Assembly: GCA_026398595.1 (NCBI GenBank)
Contig: JAPLSO010000058.1
Location: forward strand, 36,227 to 100,226
DNA: 64,000 nt
Direction of reading: 5' to 3'
DNA from: Spirochaetota bacterium
GTDB taxonomy: Bacteria; Spirochaetota; Spirochaetia; Treponematales; Rectinemataceae
The notes below the pieces were generated by a model, which did not search any database, was not told where the DNA came from, and saw only the letters and a program-made list of their open reading frames with translations. This document shows, one piece after another, positions 18,610-30,858 of the stretch (within the stretch, counting starts at the first letter, position 1; each line of letters opens with the position of its first letter). The position numbers and the translations under genes were made by a program.

Positions 18610-19981
18610 TCTGGGCCTCCTTTTGCTTCATGGAGCGCAATACCTGCTTCCCGACCCTGAAACGCTGGACGAGGTTCCGTCGGGCTGGACAGACAAAGGA
18701 GCAGGTGCCGCACTCGATGCAGTCGAGAAGGCCAATCGCCTCAGCTTCCTTGTAATCGCCGTTCTCGATGGCGACCGAGAGGAGGGCGGGGGAAAGCCTG
18801 CAGGAGCAGGCGCGTATGCAGCGACCGCAGCGTATGCAGGTCTCTTCCGCGTAATGCCGTGCTTCTTCCTCGCCGAGGAGGAGGATCCCCGAGCTGTTCT
18901 TCTGTATTGGGATCTGGTAGGAGGGCACGGCGACTCCCATCATGGGTCCGCCGAAGATGATGCCCTTCAGGGCTTCATCATCCACCTTAGCCAAGCCAGC
19001 CTCGACGATATCGGCCACGCAAGCTCCTATTGGGACGATTACGTTCGTCGGCTTCGTGCAGGCGCTGCCGGTGACGGTCAGGCCCCGCTCTATAAGCGGC
19101 TTGCCCTCCCTGAAGGCTTCCACCATGGCGCAAAGCGTGCCGATATTCTGGACCACGCAGCCTACGTCCATGGGAAGACCGCCCGAGGGGACTTCCCTGC
19201 CCGTGATCGCCGTGATCAGCATCTTCTCGCCGCCCTGCGGATACTTGGTCTTGAGGACCTGGACGCGGATCTTCATCCCCGCCCTGGTGCGGGGACTGGC
19301 CGCTATCGCCTTCTCGAGGAGGGGGATGGCGTCGACCTTGTTATCCTCCACGGCAATTATGCCCTCGGACGCGCTCACGATCTTCATCGTGATGGCGACA
19401 CCCTCGACAACGTCATCGGCTCGCTCGATCATCGTGCGGCCATCGATGGTGAGGAAAGGTTCGCACTCCGCCCCATTGGCTATGACGCAGGTGATAGGCT
19501 TGGAAGGGGCCAGTTTGACATGGGTCGGGAAGCCCGCGCCTCCCATACCCACGATGCCCGCCGCCCTAACCCGTGCCAGTGCCTCTTCCTTCGTGCAGGT
19601 GAAGGCGTCCAGCGGAGGCATGAAGTCGATCAGATCCTCAGGGGCCGGGGCCAATTCGCCTTCGGCAAGAGGAGGAAAGGCTTCAATGACGATGCAGAGG
19701 CCCTCAAGGTTATTCGACTGCATCCGGGGCTCGATCTTCTTGACGATGCCTGCCATGGAGGCATGGACCGGTACCGTCATCCTGCCCTCGGCGTCGGCAA
19801 TCTTCTGACCGCGCTTCACCTTGTCACCCACTCTAGCCAGAGCCTGCAAAGGGGCCCCGAAGTGCTGGTTGACCGGTATGACGACCTGCTTTACTTCGAG
19901 CAGGCGTTCGACCGAAAGACCGCTCGTGCGGTCTTTTCTCTCGGGCGGATGCGCTCCGCCCCTGAAGGTCTTAATTGCCAT
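18599..19981 (-). CDS. rnfC: RNF complex subunit C
   Basis: ORF 18599..20101; ATG at 19981 (MAIKTFRGGAHPPERK) preceded by GGAGAA. GMGGAGFPTHVKL and two CxxCxxC(x)nCP clusters. Confidence 0.94.
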   Translation of the reverse strand: MAIKTFRGGAHPPERKDRTSGLSVERLLEVKQVVIPVNQHFGAPLQALARVGDKVKRGQKIADAEGRMTVPVHASMAGIVKKIEPRMQSNNLEGLCIVIEAFPPLAEGELAPAPEDLIDFMPPLDAFTCTKEEALARVRAAGIVGMGGAGFPTHVKLAPSKPITCVIANGAECEPFLTIDGRTMIERADDVVEGVAITMKIVSASEGIIAVEDNKVDAIPLLEKAIAASPRTRAGMKIRVQVLKTKYPQGGEKMLITAITGREVPSGGLPMDVGCVVQNIGTLCAMVEAFREGKPLIERGLTVTGSACTKPTNVIVPIGACVADIVEAGLAKVDDEALKGIIFGGPMMGVAVPSYQIPIQKNSSGILLLGEEEARHYAEETCIRCGRCIRACSCRLSPALLSVAIENGDYKEAEAIGLLDCIECGTCSFVCPARRNLVQRFRVGKQVLRSMKQKEAQNAR

Positions 19982-20203
19982 GGCGGAAAATTCTCCTTTC
20001 CAGGTAGGATCCGCTTTCGTACGCGCCCTGTCCGAGTCGATTATCGGGGGGTGCGAAGAATAGGTGGAAAAACGTTCCAATTGTAACCACAGCTTTTCCA
20101 AGAGGTCAAGCTAACGCGGCAGGATTGCTATCGATAAATCTTTATCTTATCGAGTCGTAGAGCTATAGAATATCGCCTTTGCCTTTCCCCGGTTGACGGC
20201 ATG

Positions 20204-20241
20204 AAAAAGCCGGCGCCGAATCAAGCGGCCGCAGGCTTTTT
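20204..20241 (-). terminator. Probable rho-independent terminator after jag
   Basis: Minus strand AAAAAGCCTGCGGCCGC-TTGATTC-GGCGCCGGCTTTTTC, imperfect GC-rich stem plus T run. Confidence 0.6.
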
Positions 20242-20265
20242 ATACCGGGGAGCCTGCCAGAGGAC

Positions 20266-20994
20266 TCATTTCCTCCCGCGGAACATCACCCTTACCTGCT
20301 TGTACAGACCTTCGCCCTCGCTCTTCGTCTCGATGTCGACGATATCGTTGAGGGTCGTGTGAACGATCCTGCGCTCGAAGGGGTTCATGGGCTCGAGAAG
20401 GATGGATCTCCCTGTCCTCCGCACCTGTTCGGCCATTTCGTAGGCGATGCGCACCAAGGACTCCTCGCGTCGGATCCTGTAATTCTCCGAATCCAGGATC
20501 ACCTTGATGTCGTCGCGGCCGATGACTCCAGCGTAGACGTTGGCCAAGAGCTGGAGGGCGTCGATGTTCTTGCCCTTCTTCCCGATGATGATCGATGTGT
20601 TGTCCGTTTCGATCTTCAGGCCCACCTTCTTTTCTTCCTTGAACAGGACGCTTACCTTGGCGGGATAGCCCATCTTCCCGACGACCTCTTCTGTCCAGGC
20701 GACCATCTTGGCCTCGAACTCCTCGATGGGGAGCCTGTCGGCCTCAGGGATGGATTCGGCGCGCGAGGGAGTCCTAACCCTCTCGGGGGGGGCGGCTTTA
20801 GCCTCGGTTGCCGGGACTTCGGGCGAAACCTCAGCTCCCGCATGCACCCGGATCTTGACCTTGCCCTTCTTGAACAGACCACCGGACTGGTTCTCCAGGA
20901 TCTCGACGTCGAACTGGTCGGTCTCGAGCCCCAGCTGGGAAGCGGCAAGCTCGATGGCTTCGCGCTCTGTCTTCCCTTCGAATTCATATATCAT
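20266..20994 (-). CDS. jag: Jag/KhpB RNA-binding protein (Jag-N, KH, R3H)
   Basis: MIYEFEGKTEREAIELAASQLGL Jag-N; IIIGKKGKNIDALQLLANV KH; PMNPFERRIVHTTLND R3H-like; follows yidC. Confidence 0.9.
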   Translation of the reverse strand: MIYEFEGKTEREAIELAASQLGLETDQFDVEILENQSGGLFKKGKVKIRVHAGAEVSPEVPATEAKAAPPERVRTPSRAESIPEADRLPIEEFEAKMVAWTEEVVGKMGYPAKVSVLFKEEKKVGLKIETDNTSIIIGKKGKNIDALQLLANVYAGVIGRDDIKVILDSENYRIRREESLVRIAYEMAEQVRRTGRSILLEPMNPFERRIVHTTLNDIVDIETKSEGEGLYKQVRVMFRGRK

Positions 20995-21067
20995 CGCATA
21001 CTCCTACAGGAGAGATATTCATGGTCAGCGGCCTCGGCAAGGGCCGCGTTCAGCGGCTTTCGCCGCC

Positions 21068-23161
21068 TCAGCGGCCCTTGCCTTTGCCTCCCTGGCTTCC
21101 CGACGTTCCGGGTCCCGACGTTCCGGGTCCCGACGTTCCGGGTCCCGATTTCCCCGACCCCGGCTTCTTCGCGTTTTGTCCCTCGGTTGCCTTCTGGGCT
21201 TCCCCGGCTTTATTCTCAAGCCAATCCTTCACCTTGTCGCCCAGACTCCGCCCAGAGGCCGAGGGAGCGCTCTTCACCACCGTCTTTCCGGCATTCTTGG
21301 CCCCCGCCGAGCCGCCTGGCCCGGAACCGCCCGCTAAAGCGGTCGCCGCTTCCAGCTTCCGCTTCTTGAGAATGTCGTTGATCACCACCTGCTGTGCGAT
21401 GGTCAGGAGGTTGGACACGATCCAGTAGATCAAGAGGCCGGAGGGAACGTCATAGAGGACGAAGAAGAACATGATGGGCATTCCGTACATCATGAGCTTC
21501 ATCTGGTTCGCGCTCTGGCCGCTCTGGGGGGCCGAAGTGAACTTGCCATACAAAAGCTGACTTGCCAGATAAATGATGGGCAAGGCTCTCAGATCGTTCC
21601 AGCCGACCAGCGGAAGGCGGAAAGCGCCAAAATTCCAGATGGTCTCGGGCAGGGAAAGGTCCCCAATCCATCCTGGGATGAAGCTTGCTCCCCGCAGGTC
21701 GAAGTGGTTGTTGAAAAGGCTGTACATGGCGAAGAAGAGAGGCATCTGGATCAGCATAGGCAGACAGCCCGACATCGGGTTGTAGTTCTCGCGCTTGTAG
21801 AATTCGGCCGTCTCCTGGTTCAGCTTCTGGGGGTTGCTCTTGTACTTGGCCTGCAGCTCCTGGATCTTGGGCTGGAGCTCCTGCATCCTGGCGGTTGACA
21901 TCGAGCCCTTCTTGGTCAGGGGAAAGAAGACCGCCTTGATCAGGATCGTCACAAGGATGATGGCGACGCCGTAATTGGGTATCAGTCTGTAGAAGAAGTT
22001 GAGGAGGACCTTCAGGATAGTCTCGAGCCAGCCGAGGATGTTGGAACGCTCGGTCACATCCTCGAGCTTCATGGACGAAAGGCCGAAGCTGTTCTTGTCC
22101 GCATACTCGTATTTCGCCAGTTCCGCCCCCGTCCTCGGGCCGAAGAAGAAATAGTACTTGTCCATATGGCTGAACGCTGCGACGGCGGGGCGGCTCAAGA
22201 ACATCGTGTTCGTCTGGCGTATCGCCGGGTCATCGGCCTGGAGGTAGCTGAAATTCGCGAAGGGAGTCTCCGGTATCGCTATGAAAGCAAAGTACTTGCC
22301 TGCGAGGGCACCCCAGCTCGGCAGATCCTTGATCGCCTGGATGGCCCCCGTTTTGGGCGTTTCCGCCTTTTTCTTGCCGTCGACTTCCAGGATGTACTTC
22401 CTGTAGTCAGCGTTTTTAGGCAGCTGGTTGAACCTGGGACCAATCTGCGGGCCAAGGGAGAGAGTGTAGGCTAGACCATTGGCGTTGAGGGGAATCTGGT
22501 TTCCGTCCACGCCTTCGAGGCTGACAGCCATGGCAAATAGGTATTCCCCATCGCGGAAGGTGTAGATCTTCTTATAGGTGAAGGGGACGAGCTTGCCATC
22601 GGCCGTCTTGGCGTAAAAGATCGTCGAGAACCGAATCGTCTTGCGTTCGGCATCGAGCCATGTCGCATTCATGAGGTCTGTCACGGGAGCCGAGTCAGGT
22701 CCGCCGAAGGCCAGGGAGAGTCCCCTCGAAGCGGTAGACCCCGGGAGGATCAGGTCGACCGAGCCATCCTTGTCCTTGTGTTTCTTGAGTTTGAGCGAGA
22801 CGATGTCGCCGCCCGAGTTGCTCAGTTCGGCCTTGAAAAGATCCGTTTCGATACCATACTTCGCCTCGAGCGCGGGCGCCGCGACCACTGGAACGGTCGT
22901 CTTGACTTCCTCTTTCGACGAGCTCGTCACAAACGGAGCCATAATCTGAGCTGGTTGGGTTACCACCGTACCTGCGGGGACGACGGCCTGGGCACCTGGA
23001 GCCTGGGTCTGCTTGGTCACTGCCTGCGTCTGAGGGGCGGGGGGAAATAGCATGTTCTGGACCATAAAGCCCGCGCCCACAAGGACTGTGGAGATCACCA
23101 CCGCGAGGATGGTCCTTCTGCTCTCTTCTTTCGTTTGGGAATTGTCGTTAAAAATACTCAT
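21068..23161 (-). CDS. yidC: Membrane protein insertase YidC
   Basis: 697 aa; periplasmic domain plus C-terminal core ([71 protein letters not shown]). Confidence 0.96.
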   Translation of the reverse strand: MSIFNDNSQTKEESRRTILAVVISTVLVGAGFMVQNMLFPPAPQTQAVTKQTQAPGAQAVVPAGTVVTQPAQIMAPFVTSSSKEEVKTTVPVVAAPALEAKYGIETDLFKAELSNSGGDIVSLKLKKHKDKDGSVDLILPGSTASRGLSLAFGGPDSAPVTDLMNATWLDAERKTIRFSTIFYAKTADGKLVPFTYKKIYTFRDGEYLFAMAVSLEGVDGNQIPLNANGLAYTLSLGPQIGPRFNQLPKNADYRKYILEVDGKKKAETPKTGAIQAIKDLPSWGALAGKYFAFIAIPETPFANFSYLQADDPAIRQTNTMFLSRPAVAAFSHMDKYYFFFGPRTGAELAKYEYADKNSFGLSSMKLEDVTERSNILGWLETILKVLLNFFYRLIPNYGVAIILVTILIKAVFFPLTKKGSMSTARMQELQPKIQELQAKYKSNPQKLNQETAEFYKRENYNPMSGCLPMLIQMPLFFAMYSLFNNHFDLRGASFIPGWIGDLSLPETIWNFGAFRLPLVGWNDLRALPIIYLASQLLYGKFTSAPQSGQSANQMKLMMYGMPIMFFFVLYDVPSGLLIYWIVSNLLTIAQQVVINDILKKRKLEAATALAGGSGPGGSAGAKNAGKTVVKSAPSASGRSLGDKVKDWLENKAGEAQKATEGQNAKKPGSGKSGPGTSGPGTSGPGTSGSQGGKGKGR
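21101..21145. repeat. Three perfect 15-bp tandem repeats in the yidC 3' end
   Basis: CGACGTTCCGGGTCC x3; encodes repeated GPGTS in the YidC C-terminal tail. Confidence 0.85.
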
Positions 23162-23388
23162 GGTACTGGGTCAAAGCCTCCGGGGTTTCTGGGATGACAA
23201 CGGATAATCCTTCTGATGGACAGCCAACCGCCCTTCAGCGGCCCATATTTGAAAATCGCCTGGTAGGAATACGTCGAACAGGTCGGATAGAACCTGCACG
23301 CAGGCGGAAAGAGTGGAGAAATCGCTATTTGATATATTTTAATGAGGAAAAGAAAGGGTAAGGACAGGATTCGCTTTACCAAATTCAT
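23158..23388 (-). CDS. yidD: Membrane protein insertion efficiency factor YidD
   Basis: [62 protein letters not shown]; start at ATG 23388 within the longer ORF. Confidence 0.95.
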   Translation of the reverse strand: MNLVKRILSLPFLFLIKIYQIAISPLFPPACRFYPTCSTYSYQAIFKYGPLKGGWLSIRRIIRCHPRNPGGFDPVP

Positions 23389-23756
23389 CTGATCAAGCCC
23401 GCCTTGCGGAGCAGAAACAGCATGGCGCGGGAGCAGTCCGCGTAGTTGTTCATCTCGGGATACAAGATAACCGCGACGTCGCGTCCCGGAAGGATTTCGT
23501 CCTTGTTCAGTCTCCATACTTCCCGGGCGACACGCTTGGCCCTGTTTCGCTGAATGGCTCCGTCGAAGGTTCGTACAGCGACAAAAACGACCCTGCTCGG
23601 CCCTCCCGATATACTGGGCGCTGCCCGAATCGCCATCCCTTTGCAGGAAAACCGAGCCCCTGTGCGGAAGATCCGGTCTATCTCCGGCTTGGTCCGAACC
23701 TTTTCGGACTTCGGGAAATCCCGTTTCGACCTTACCATTTCCCCATCCGGGGACAT
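23385..23756 (-). CDS. rnpA: Ribonuclease P protein component
   Basis: [41 protein letters not shown] (RnpA RNR-type motif); start chosen at ATG 23756 just after the rpmH stop. Confidence 0.88.
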   Translation of the reverse strand: MSPDGEMVRSKRDFPKSEKVRTKPEIDRIFRTGARFSCKGMAIRAAPSISGGPSRVVFVAVRTFDGAIQRNRAKRVAREVWRLNKDEILPGRDVAVILYPEMNNYADCSRAMLFLLRKAGLIR

Positions 23757-23758
23757 CG

Positions 23759-23914
23759 TCAATACTTCTTGTTCTCGTCGGCGACAGTAAGCTTGGCCCG
23801 TCCTTTGGCTCTTCTCCGCTTCAGGACGAGGCGACCGCCTTTCGTGCTCATTCGGGCACGGAAACCAAATTTCCTGTTCCTTTTCGTCCTGCTGGGTTGG
23901 TAGGTACGCTTCAT
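23759..23914 (-). CDS. rpmH: 50S ribosomal protein L34
   Basis: Not in the supplied ORF track (51 aa). Manual translation: [51 protein letters not shown]. Confidence 0.97.
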   Translation of the reverse strand: MKRTYQPSRTKRNRKFGFRARMSTKGGRLVLKRRRAKGRAKLTVADENKKY

Positions 23915-24090
23915 GGCAGTTGCTCCTTGTCCTATGGCGACGACGCCGCGGGCGCCGACCGATTTCCAGTTTTTCGCTCATCCGTTACAGGCCAGAGCGG
24001 TTCGTGAGTATAGAATGAAGCGGGAACTTTCGTCAATCAGCCCGTCCTGCCATGGAGTCATCGGTGGAGGGACATCCCGCAGGGCGCTTT

Positions 24091-24585
24091 TCAGCCCTTG
24101 CTCTTCCTCTTCAGACGCTCGAAAGCTGCCCTGATCTCAGGTGGCAGAGATGCCGCCGGCGGAGAGTTCTGGGTCTGTATTGGCTGGGTTTCGGGCCTTT
24201 CTTCGGGTTTGCCCGTCGTGCTCGGCAAGGCGAAATCCTTGTCCGCCGCGGCTCTCTTCTCCGTTCCGCCGCCCGCCGGCCCCAGCTTGGAAGCTAGCCT
24301 GAAGGCAATGCCTTTTATCTCGAATTCAGGGAACTTCCGCCCAATCTCATCCAGCATTTTCTCCTGCTGAAGCTGGAGAAGCTGGCCCCAGCCCTGGTGC
24401 TCGGTCTCGACGATGAGAATCCCGTGCCGTACATCGACGGGCCGGGAATGCTCGGCCAGCCGCTGTCCGGCTATACCCCTCCATGCTGAGCGGAAATTGC
24501 TGTAACTCTCTCCCTTGGCCGCGGTCTCTCGGTCGAAAAAGGTCAAGAGGAGATCAGAGACGCTCTTTATCCGTGAATCCGCCAT
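24091..24585 (-). CDS. DUF721/DciA-like protein
   Basis: Located after recF; WRGIAGQRLAEHSRPVDVRHGILIVETEHQGWGQLLQLQQEKML matches the DUF721 pattern. Confidence 0.82.
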   Translation of the reverse strand: MADSRIKSVSDLLLTFFDRETAAKGESYSNFRSAWRGIAGQRLAEHSRPVDVRHGILIVETEHQGWGQLLQLQQEKMLDEIGRKFPEFEIKGIAFRLASKLGPAGGGTEKRAAADKDFALPSTTGKPEERPETQPIQTQNSPPAASLPPEIRAAFERLKRKSKG

Positions 24586-25678
24586 CGCTCACCCTGTAGA
24601 CGATCGTATCGCCGCCTGAATATTCGGTCCACGGCTCTCCGGGCAGAAAGGTGAAGAAAGCCTGAGCCCCCGAGCCCTTCCCCGGTAAAAGTCCGAGAAA
24701 CCGCCTCCGCTTGTTGGGATCCAATTCCAGGAGAACGTCGTCCAGAAGAAAGATTGGCCACGTGGGTCCAGCGGCGGCCGATCGCGCGTAATCGGCGTAG
24801 ACCCTCGCCTCAACGACCCGCAGGATCAGGGAGACCAGCCTCAGCTGACCCGTGGAAGCCTTATCCGTAAAGAGCTCCCCTACACTCGAAAAGTTCCAGC
24901 GGTCGCGATGCGGTCCGGACCGCGATATCCCCATAAGGATTTCGCTTTCCTGTTTGGCCGCGAGGATACCCAAGACCTCGTCCATACCCGCCGCGGCCGG
25001 CCAGCTGGAAAAGTAATCCAGCTCTACCTTCTCGCCTAATTCCGATACTTCCTCGTAAAATTCGGAAAACGGAACTTCGAAGAGTGAGTGGATTTTCCGC
25101 CTTGCCCCCATCAGCTCGAGCCCGTAGCGGACGAACTGGGGATCCAGAACCTCCAGAAGCTCGTAAGCACGCTCCTTGAGGGCCGCATTCCTCTGCTTCA
25201 ATACCCGCTTGTAGGCACGCAAGCTCTCTATATAGGAAAGAGATATCATCCCTGCACACTGATCGAAAAAAAACCTTTTCCTCTCGGGGTCCCCGGCGGC
25301 GAAGGCGAAATCCTCGTGACAGAAGACGACTGCAGGACTGTGAAAGACAAGGTCCTTTCGGTCGCGCAATACTTTATCGTTGAGTCGAATCTCCTTGACC
25401 GTGTCCTTTACGGCCACGGAGACCTTTTCATCGGGGCTCCCGCCCCCGCCTTCCCGCCAGAAGGCCCTCAATCCAAAGCCGGAAGCGCCGCTCTGCGGTA
25501 TATAGGCATCAACCTGGCCCCGGAACGAGGAACCATAGCAGAGGTAGTAGAGAGCCTCGAGGAAATTGGTTTTTCCCTGACCGTTCTCGCCGACGAGGAA
25601 GATCCGCTCCGCGTCGACGTCTACATCGGCGTCCTTCAGGTTCCTGAAGGTGTGGAAACCGACGCTCCTGAAAGGCAT
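24554..25678 (-). CDS. recF: DNA replication and repair protein RecF
   Basis: GENGQGKTNFLEALYYLCYGSSFR Walker A; STGQLRLVSLILRVVEA; PIFLLDDVLLELDPNKR Walker B; adjacent to dnaN. Confidence 0.95.
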   Translation of the reverse strand: MPFRSVGFHTFRNLKDADVDVDAERIFLVGENGQGKTNFLEALYYLCYGSSFRGQVDAYIPQSGASGFGLRAFWREGGGGSPDEKVSVAVKDTVKEIRLNDKVLRDRKDLVFHSPAVVFCHEDFAFAAGDPERKRFFFDQCAGMISLSYIESLRAYKRVLKQRNAALKERAYELLEVLDPQFVRYGLELMGARRKIHSLFEVPFSEFYEEVSELGEKVELDYFSSWPAAAGMDEVLGILAAKQESEILMGISRSGPHRDRWNFSSVGELFTDKASTGQLRLVSLILRVVEARVYADYARSAAAGPTWPIFLLDDVLLELDPNKRRRFLGLLPGKGSGAQAFFTFLPGEPWTEYSGGDTIVYRVSDGGFTDKERL

Positions 25679-26784
25679 CAGTCTATCTGCATCGGCATCA
25701 CAATATGGAAATAGTCGCCCTCGGGCTCGGGCTTCAGGGTGATAGCCCGGGCAGGGTCGCTGAACTCCACCTTCAGGGTCTCGCTGTCCAGGACGCGCAG
25801 CGGCTCCTCGACGTAGCGATAATTCAGAGCTATGGTCGTGTCCCCGCCCGAGTACACGCAGGAGATCTCTTCTTTGGCGGCGCCTATTTCCGTCTCCTCG
25901 GAAGAGAGGACGAGGCCCGAATCGGAAAGGGAAAAATAGGTGCGGTTAGACTTCTGTTCGACGAAGATCGAGACGCGCTTCAAGGCTTCGAGGAGTTCAG
26001 TCTTCTTGACCGTGAAAGAGTATTTCTGGCTCTGGGGGATGACTTTCTGGTAATTCGGGAAGGTTCCCTCTATCAGGACGCTGGAAATCTGGTACGCATT
26101 GAAGCGGAAAAAGATGCTCTTGTCGTTGATGGCTATGGCTATCATCCCCTCGTCGGAAAGGCGCTTTAGCATGATGCCCAAAACCTTGGTCGGAACGATG
26201 ATAGGCCGGAAATCGGGCATTGAACCCCCCAAATCGTTTTTCACGAAGGCGAGTCTTCGACCATCCGTGGCTACCATCACCATCGAGCCCTCCACGGTTC
26301 TCTCCATGAAGACCCCGTTCATGAAATACCGCGTCTCGTCCGTTGATACCGAAAACACGGTCTGCATGATCATTCGCTTGAATTCCTTAGCTGGAATCTC
26401 GAAATACAGGCCTTCCTCGACCTTAGGCAATTCAGGGAAAGATGCCGCCGAAAGGGTTTTGAGCTGAAATCGCACCTTCCTCGCCGCAGATCTCAACACT
26501 GCCTTGCCATCGTCCTGTTCCACCGTGATGTCCCCATCGGGCAAAGAGGAGAGGATGCCCGTGAGTTTATCGCAAAACACGGTAAGCGATCCCGGAATTA
26601 CGTCCTCAACCGGTATAGAAGTCTCAAAGCTCACTTTTACATCGGTTGCGCGTATGAGAAGCCGTTCGGCAGATGCTTCGAGATATACGTTCGACATTAT
26701 TGAAAGAGCGTTCTTGGACGCGATGATCTCTTGGGCGAAAGCGATTTCCCTGAAGAGGCTCGTTTTGTCGCAGGTAAACTTCAT
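25678..26784 (-). CDS. dnaN: DNA polymerase III beta subunit (sliding clamp)
   Basis: MKFTCDKTSLFREIAFAQEIIASKNALSIMSNVYLEA...; C-terminal DYFHIVMPMQID. Confidence 0.95.
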   Translation of the reverse strand: MKFTCDKTSLFREIAFAQEIIASKNALSIMSNVYLEASAERLLIRATDVKVSFETSIPVEDVIPGSLTVFCDKLTGILSSLPDGDITVEQDDGKAVLRSAARKVRFQLKTLSAASFPELPKVEEGLYFEIPAKEFKRMIMQTVFSVSTDETRYFMNGVFMERTVEGSMVMVATDGRRLAFVKNDLGGSMPDFRPIIVPTKVLGIMLKRLSDEGMIAIAINDKSIFFRFNAYQISSVLIEGTFPNYQKVIPQSQKYSFTVKKTELLEALKRVSIFVEQKSNRTYFSLSDSGLVLSSEETEIGAAKEEISCVYSGGDTTIALNYRYVEEPLRVLDSETLKVEFSDPARAITLKPEPEGDYFHIVMPMQID

Positions 26785-27089
26785 AGCATCCCCCTGAATA
26801 AATAAGAAATCAGTTCTATTCTAACAGATTTTACTTATCGACGGAACAGCGTTTATCCTCATTTTTATTTTGTTCTTTGTCTTATGATTTCTTTCTTATA
26901 TATATAATCGAGAGTAATAATAGTAATAAGCTGGATAAAACTGTGTAAAACAACAGTATCTATCTCTTTAATATGAAAATACATGTTGTGTATAACTTGT
27001 TGAAATACCCCATGGCTTTTCCACTGATTCCACAGGACCTTGAGTTTTCCACAAGCGCTCGATGGTTATCAACAGGTTTACCCGCCACA
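26785..27089. other. Candidate oriC / DnaA-box region between dnaN and dnaA
   Basis: AT-rich stretch 26860-26990; TTATCAACA (27066-27074), TGTGTATAA (26987-26995, reverse complement TTATACACA), TTTTCCACA (27045-27053). Confidence 0.6.
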
Positions 27090-28493
27090 CTACTCGGTTC
27101 CATTTTGCCGCGCGTCCCGTAAAAGGCGCTGTATCGAAGCGTCGAAAGAGGGGTCTATTTTGGATACCTGCTCGATCTTCTGACAGGAATGCATGACGGT
27201 CGTATGATCTCTTCCGCCGAACTCAACCCCGATCTCCGTAGTTGAATACTCGGTCACTTCCCTGATCACGAACATGGCGACCTGCCGCGCCAGGGCTATG
27301 TTCCTGCTCCGCTTCTTGCCCTTGAGATCGGACAGGGAAAGCTTGTAGAAGTCGGCGACCATCCGGATGATGGAGTCCACTGTAATGGCCGAATGCCGCT
27401 TGTTGTTGAACATCTCCTTAAGGAGGTTCCGTGCTATATCGACGGTAAGGTCTTTGTGGACGAGATCGGCGTAGGCTGTGAGTTTGGTCAAACAGCCCTC
27501 GAGGTCCCTCACGTTGGATGAGACGTTGTTGGCGATCAGATCGATGACTTCATCGGCCACACTGAGATTCTTTCCCGATGACATGAGCTTCTGCTTGAGA
27601 ATGGCCACCCGTGTCTCGTAAATAGGCGGCTGGACGTCCACGATGAGGCCCTTGTCGAAGCGGCTCTTCAATCTGTCCGAGAAATCCTTGAGTTCCTTGA
27701 CGTGGCGGTCCAGCGTGAAGACCATCTGCCGTTCTGAATCGTAAAGTGCGTTGAACGTGTGAAACAGCTCTTCTTGGACTCCGGGTTTGTTCTGGAAAAA
27801 GTGGATGTCGTCGATGAGGAGTATGTCCGCGGTTCGATACTTGTTCTTGAATTCATGCGTAGATCGGTCATGGATCATCTGGATGAACTCATTGGTGAAT
27901 TCCTCGGCCGAGATGCAGATGACTTTTTTATCAGGCTGATTCTCGAAGACGTAGTTTCCGATGGCATGCATAAGGTGGGTCTTGCCCAGTCCCACGCCTC
28001 CATAGATGAGAAGAGGATTATAGACTCTCGCAAGGCTCTTGGCCACGGCGTCCGAGGCGTTGAAGGTGAAGCGGTTGTTGTCCCCGACGATGAAATTGTC
28101 GAAGCGGTAAACGGGCCGGAGATTCGGGTGGACCCTTGTCTCGCGAATTTGGGGCCGTCGCTGTGCCGCGGCGTCAGGAGGGTCCACTACTATCTGCAAA
28201 TCGGGAATCTTGAGTCCTGCCCTGGTCCCGAAACCCTCGATTGACTGGGGCGAGACAATGATGAGTTCAAGGTCCATGGCCGCCACATCGCGGACAATGT
28301 TCCTCATATACGCGAGATACTTTCGGGTGAACTGATCCCTCAGGAAAGAGTTGGGCGCGTTCACCGTCATCGCCCCATCGGCGAGCGCCCCATACGCGAG
28401 GCGGAACCACATGAGAAATTCCTGTTCGGGTATGTCTTTGCGGGCGCGGTCCAGCGCCTCGGCCCATATCGCGGAGCCGTCGAAATCTGCCAT
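27090..28493 (-). CDS. dnaA: Chromosomal replication initiator protein DnaA
   Basis: NPLLIYGGVGLGKTHLMHAIGNY Walker A; LLIDDIHFF; C-terminal box-binding GVEFGGRDHTTVMHSCQKIEQ. Confidence 0.98.
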   Translation of the reverse strand: MADFDGSAIWAEALDRARKDIPEQEFLMWFRLAYGALADGAMTVNAPNSFLRDQFTRKYLAYMRNIVRDVAAMDLELIIVSPQSIEGFGTRAGLKIPDLQIVVDPPDAAAQRRPQIRETRVHPNLRPVYRFDNFIVGDNNRFTFNASDAVAKSLARVYNPLLIYGGVGLGKTHLMHAIGNYVFENQPDKKVICISAEEFTNEFIQMIHDRSTHEFKNKYRTADILLIDDIHFFQNKPGVQEELFHTFNALYDSERQMVFTLDRHVKELKDFSDRLKSRFDKGLIVDVQPPIYETRVAILKQKLMSSGKNLSVADEVIDLIANNVSSNVRDLEGCLTKLTAYADLVHKDLTVDIARNLLKEMFNNKRHSAITVDSIIRMVADFYKLSLSDLKGKKRSRNIALARQVAMFVIREVTEYSTTEIGVEFGGRDHTTVMHSCQKIEQVSKIDPSFDASIQRLLRDARQNGTE

Positions 28494-30846
<2,353 letters not shown>

Positions 30847-30858
30847 GAAAAGAGAAAA

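Noticed and set aside
18551-20086. 511-aa plus-strand ORF
   Set aside because: Antisense to rnfC, which has clear Fe-S and RnfC motifs; the reverse frame is low-complexity.
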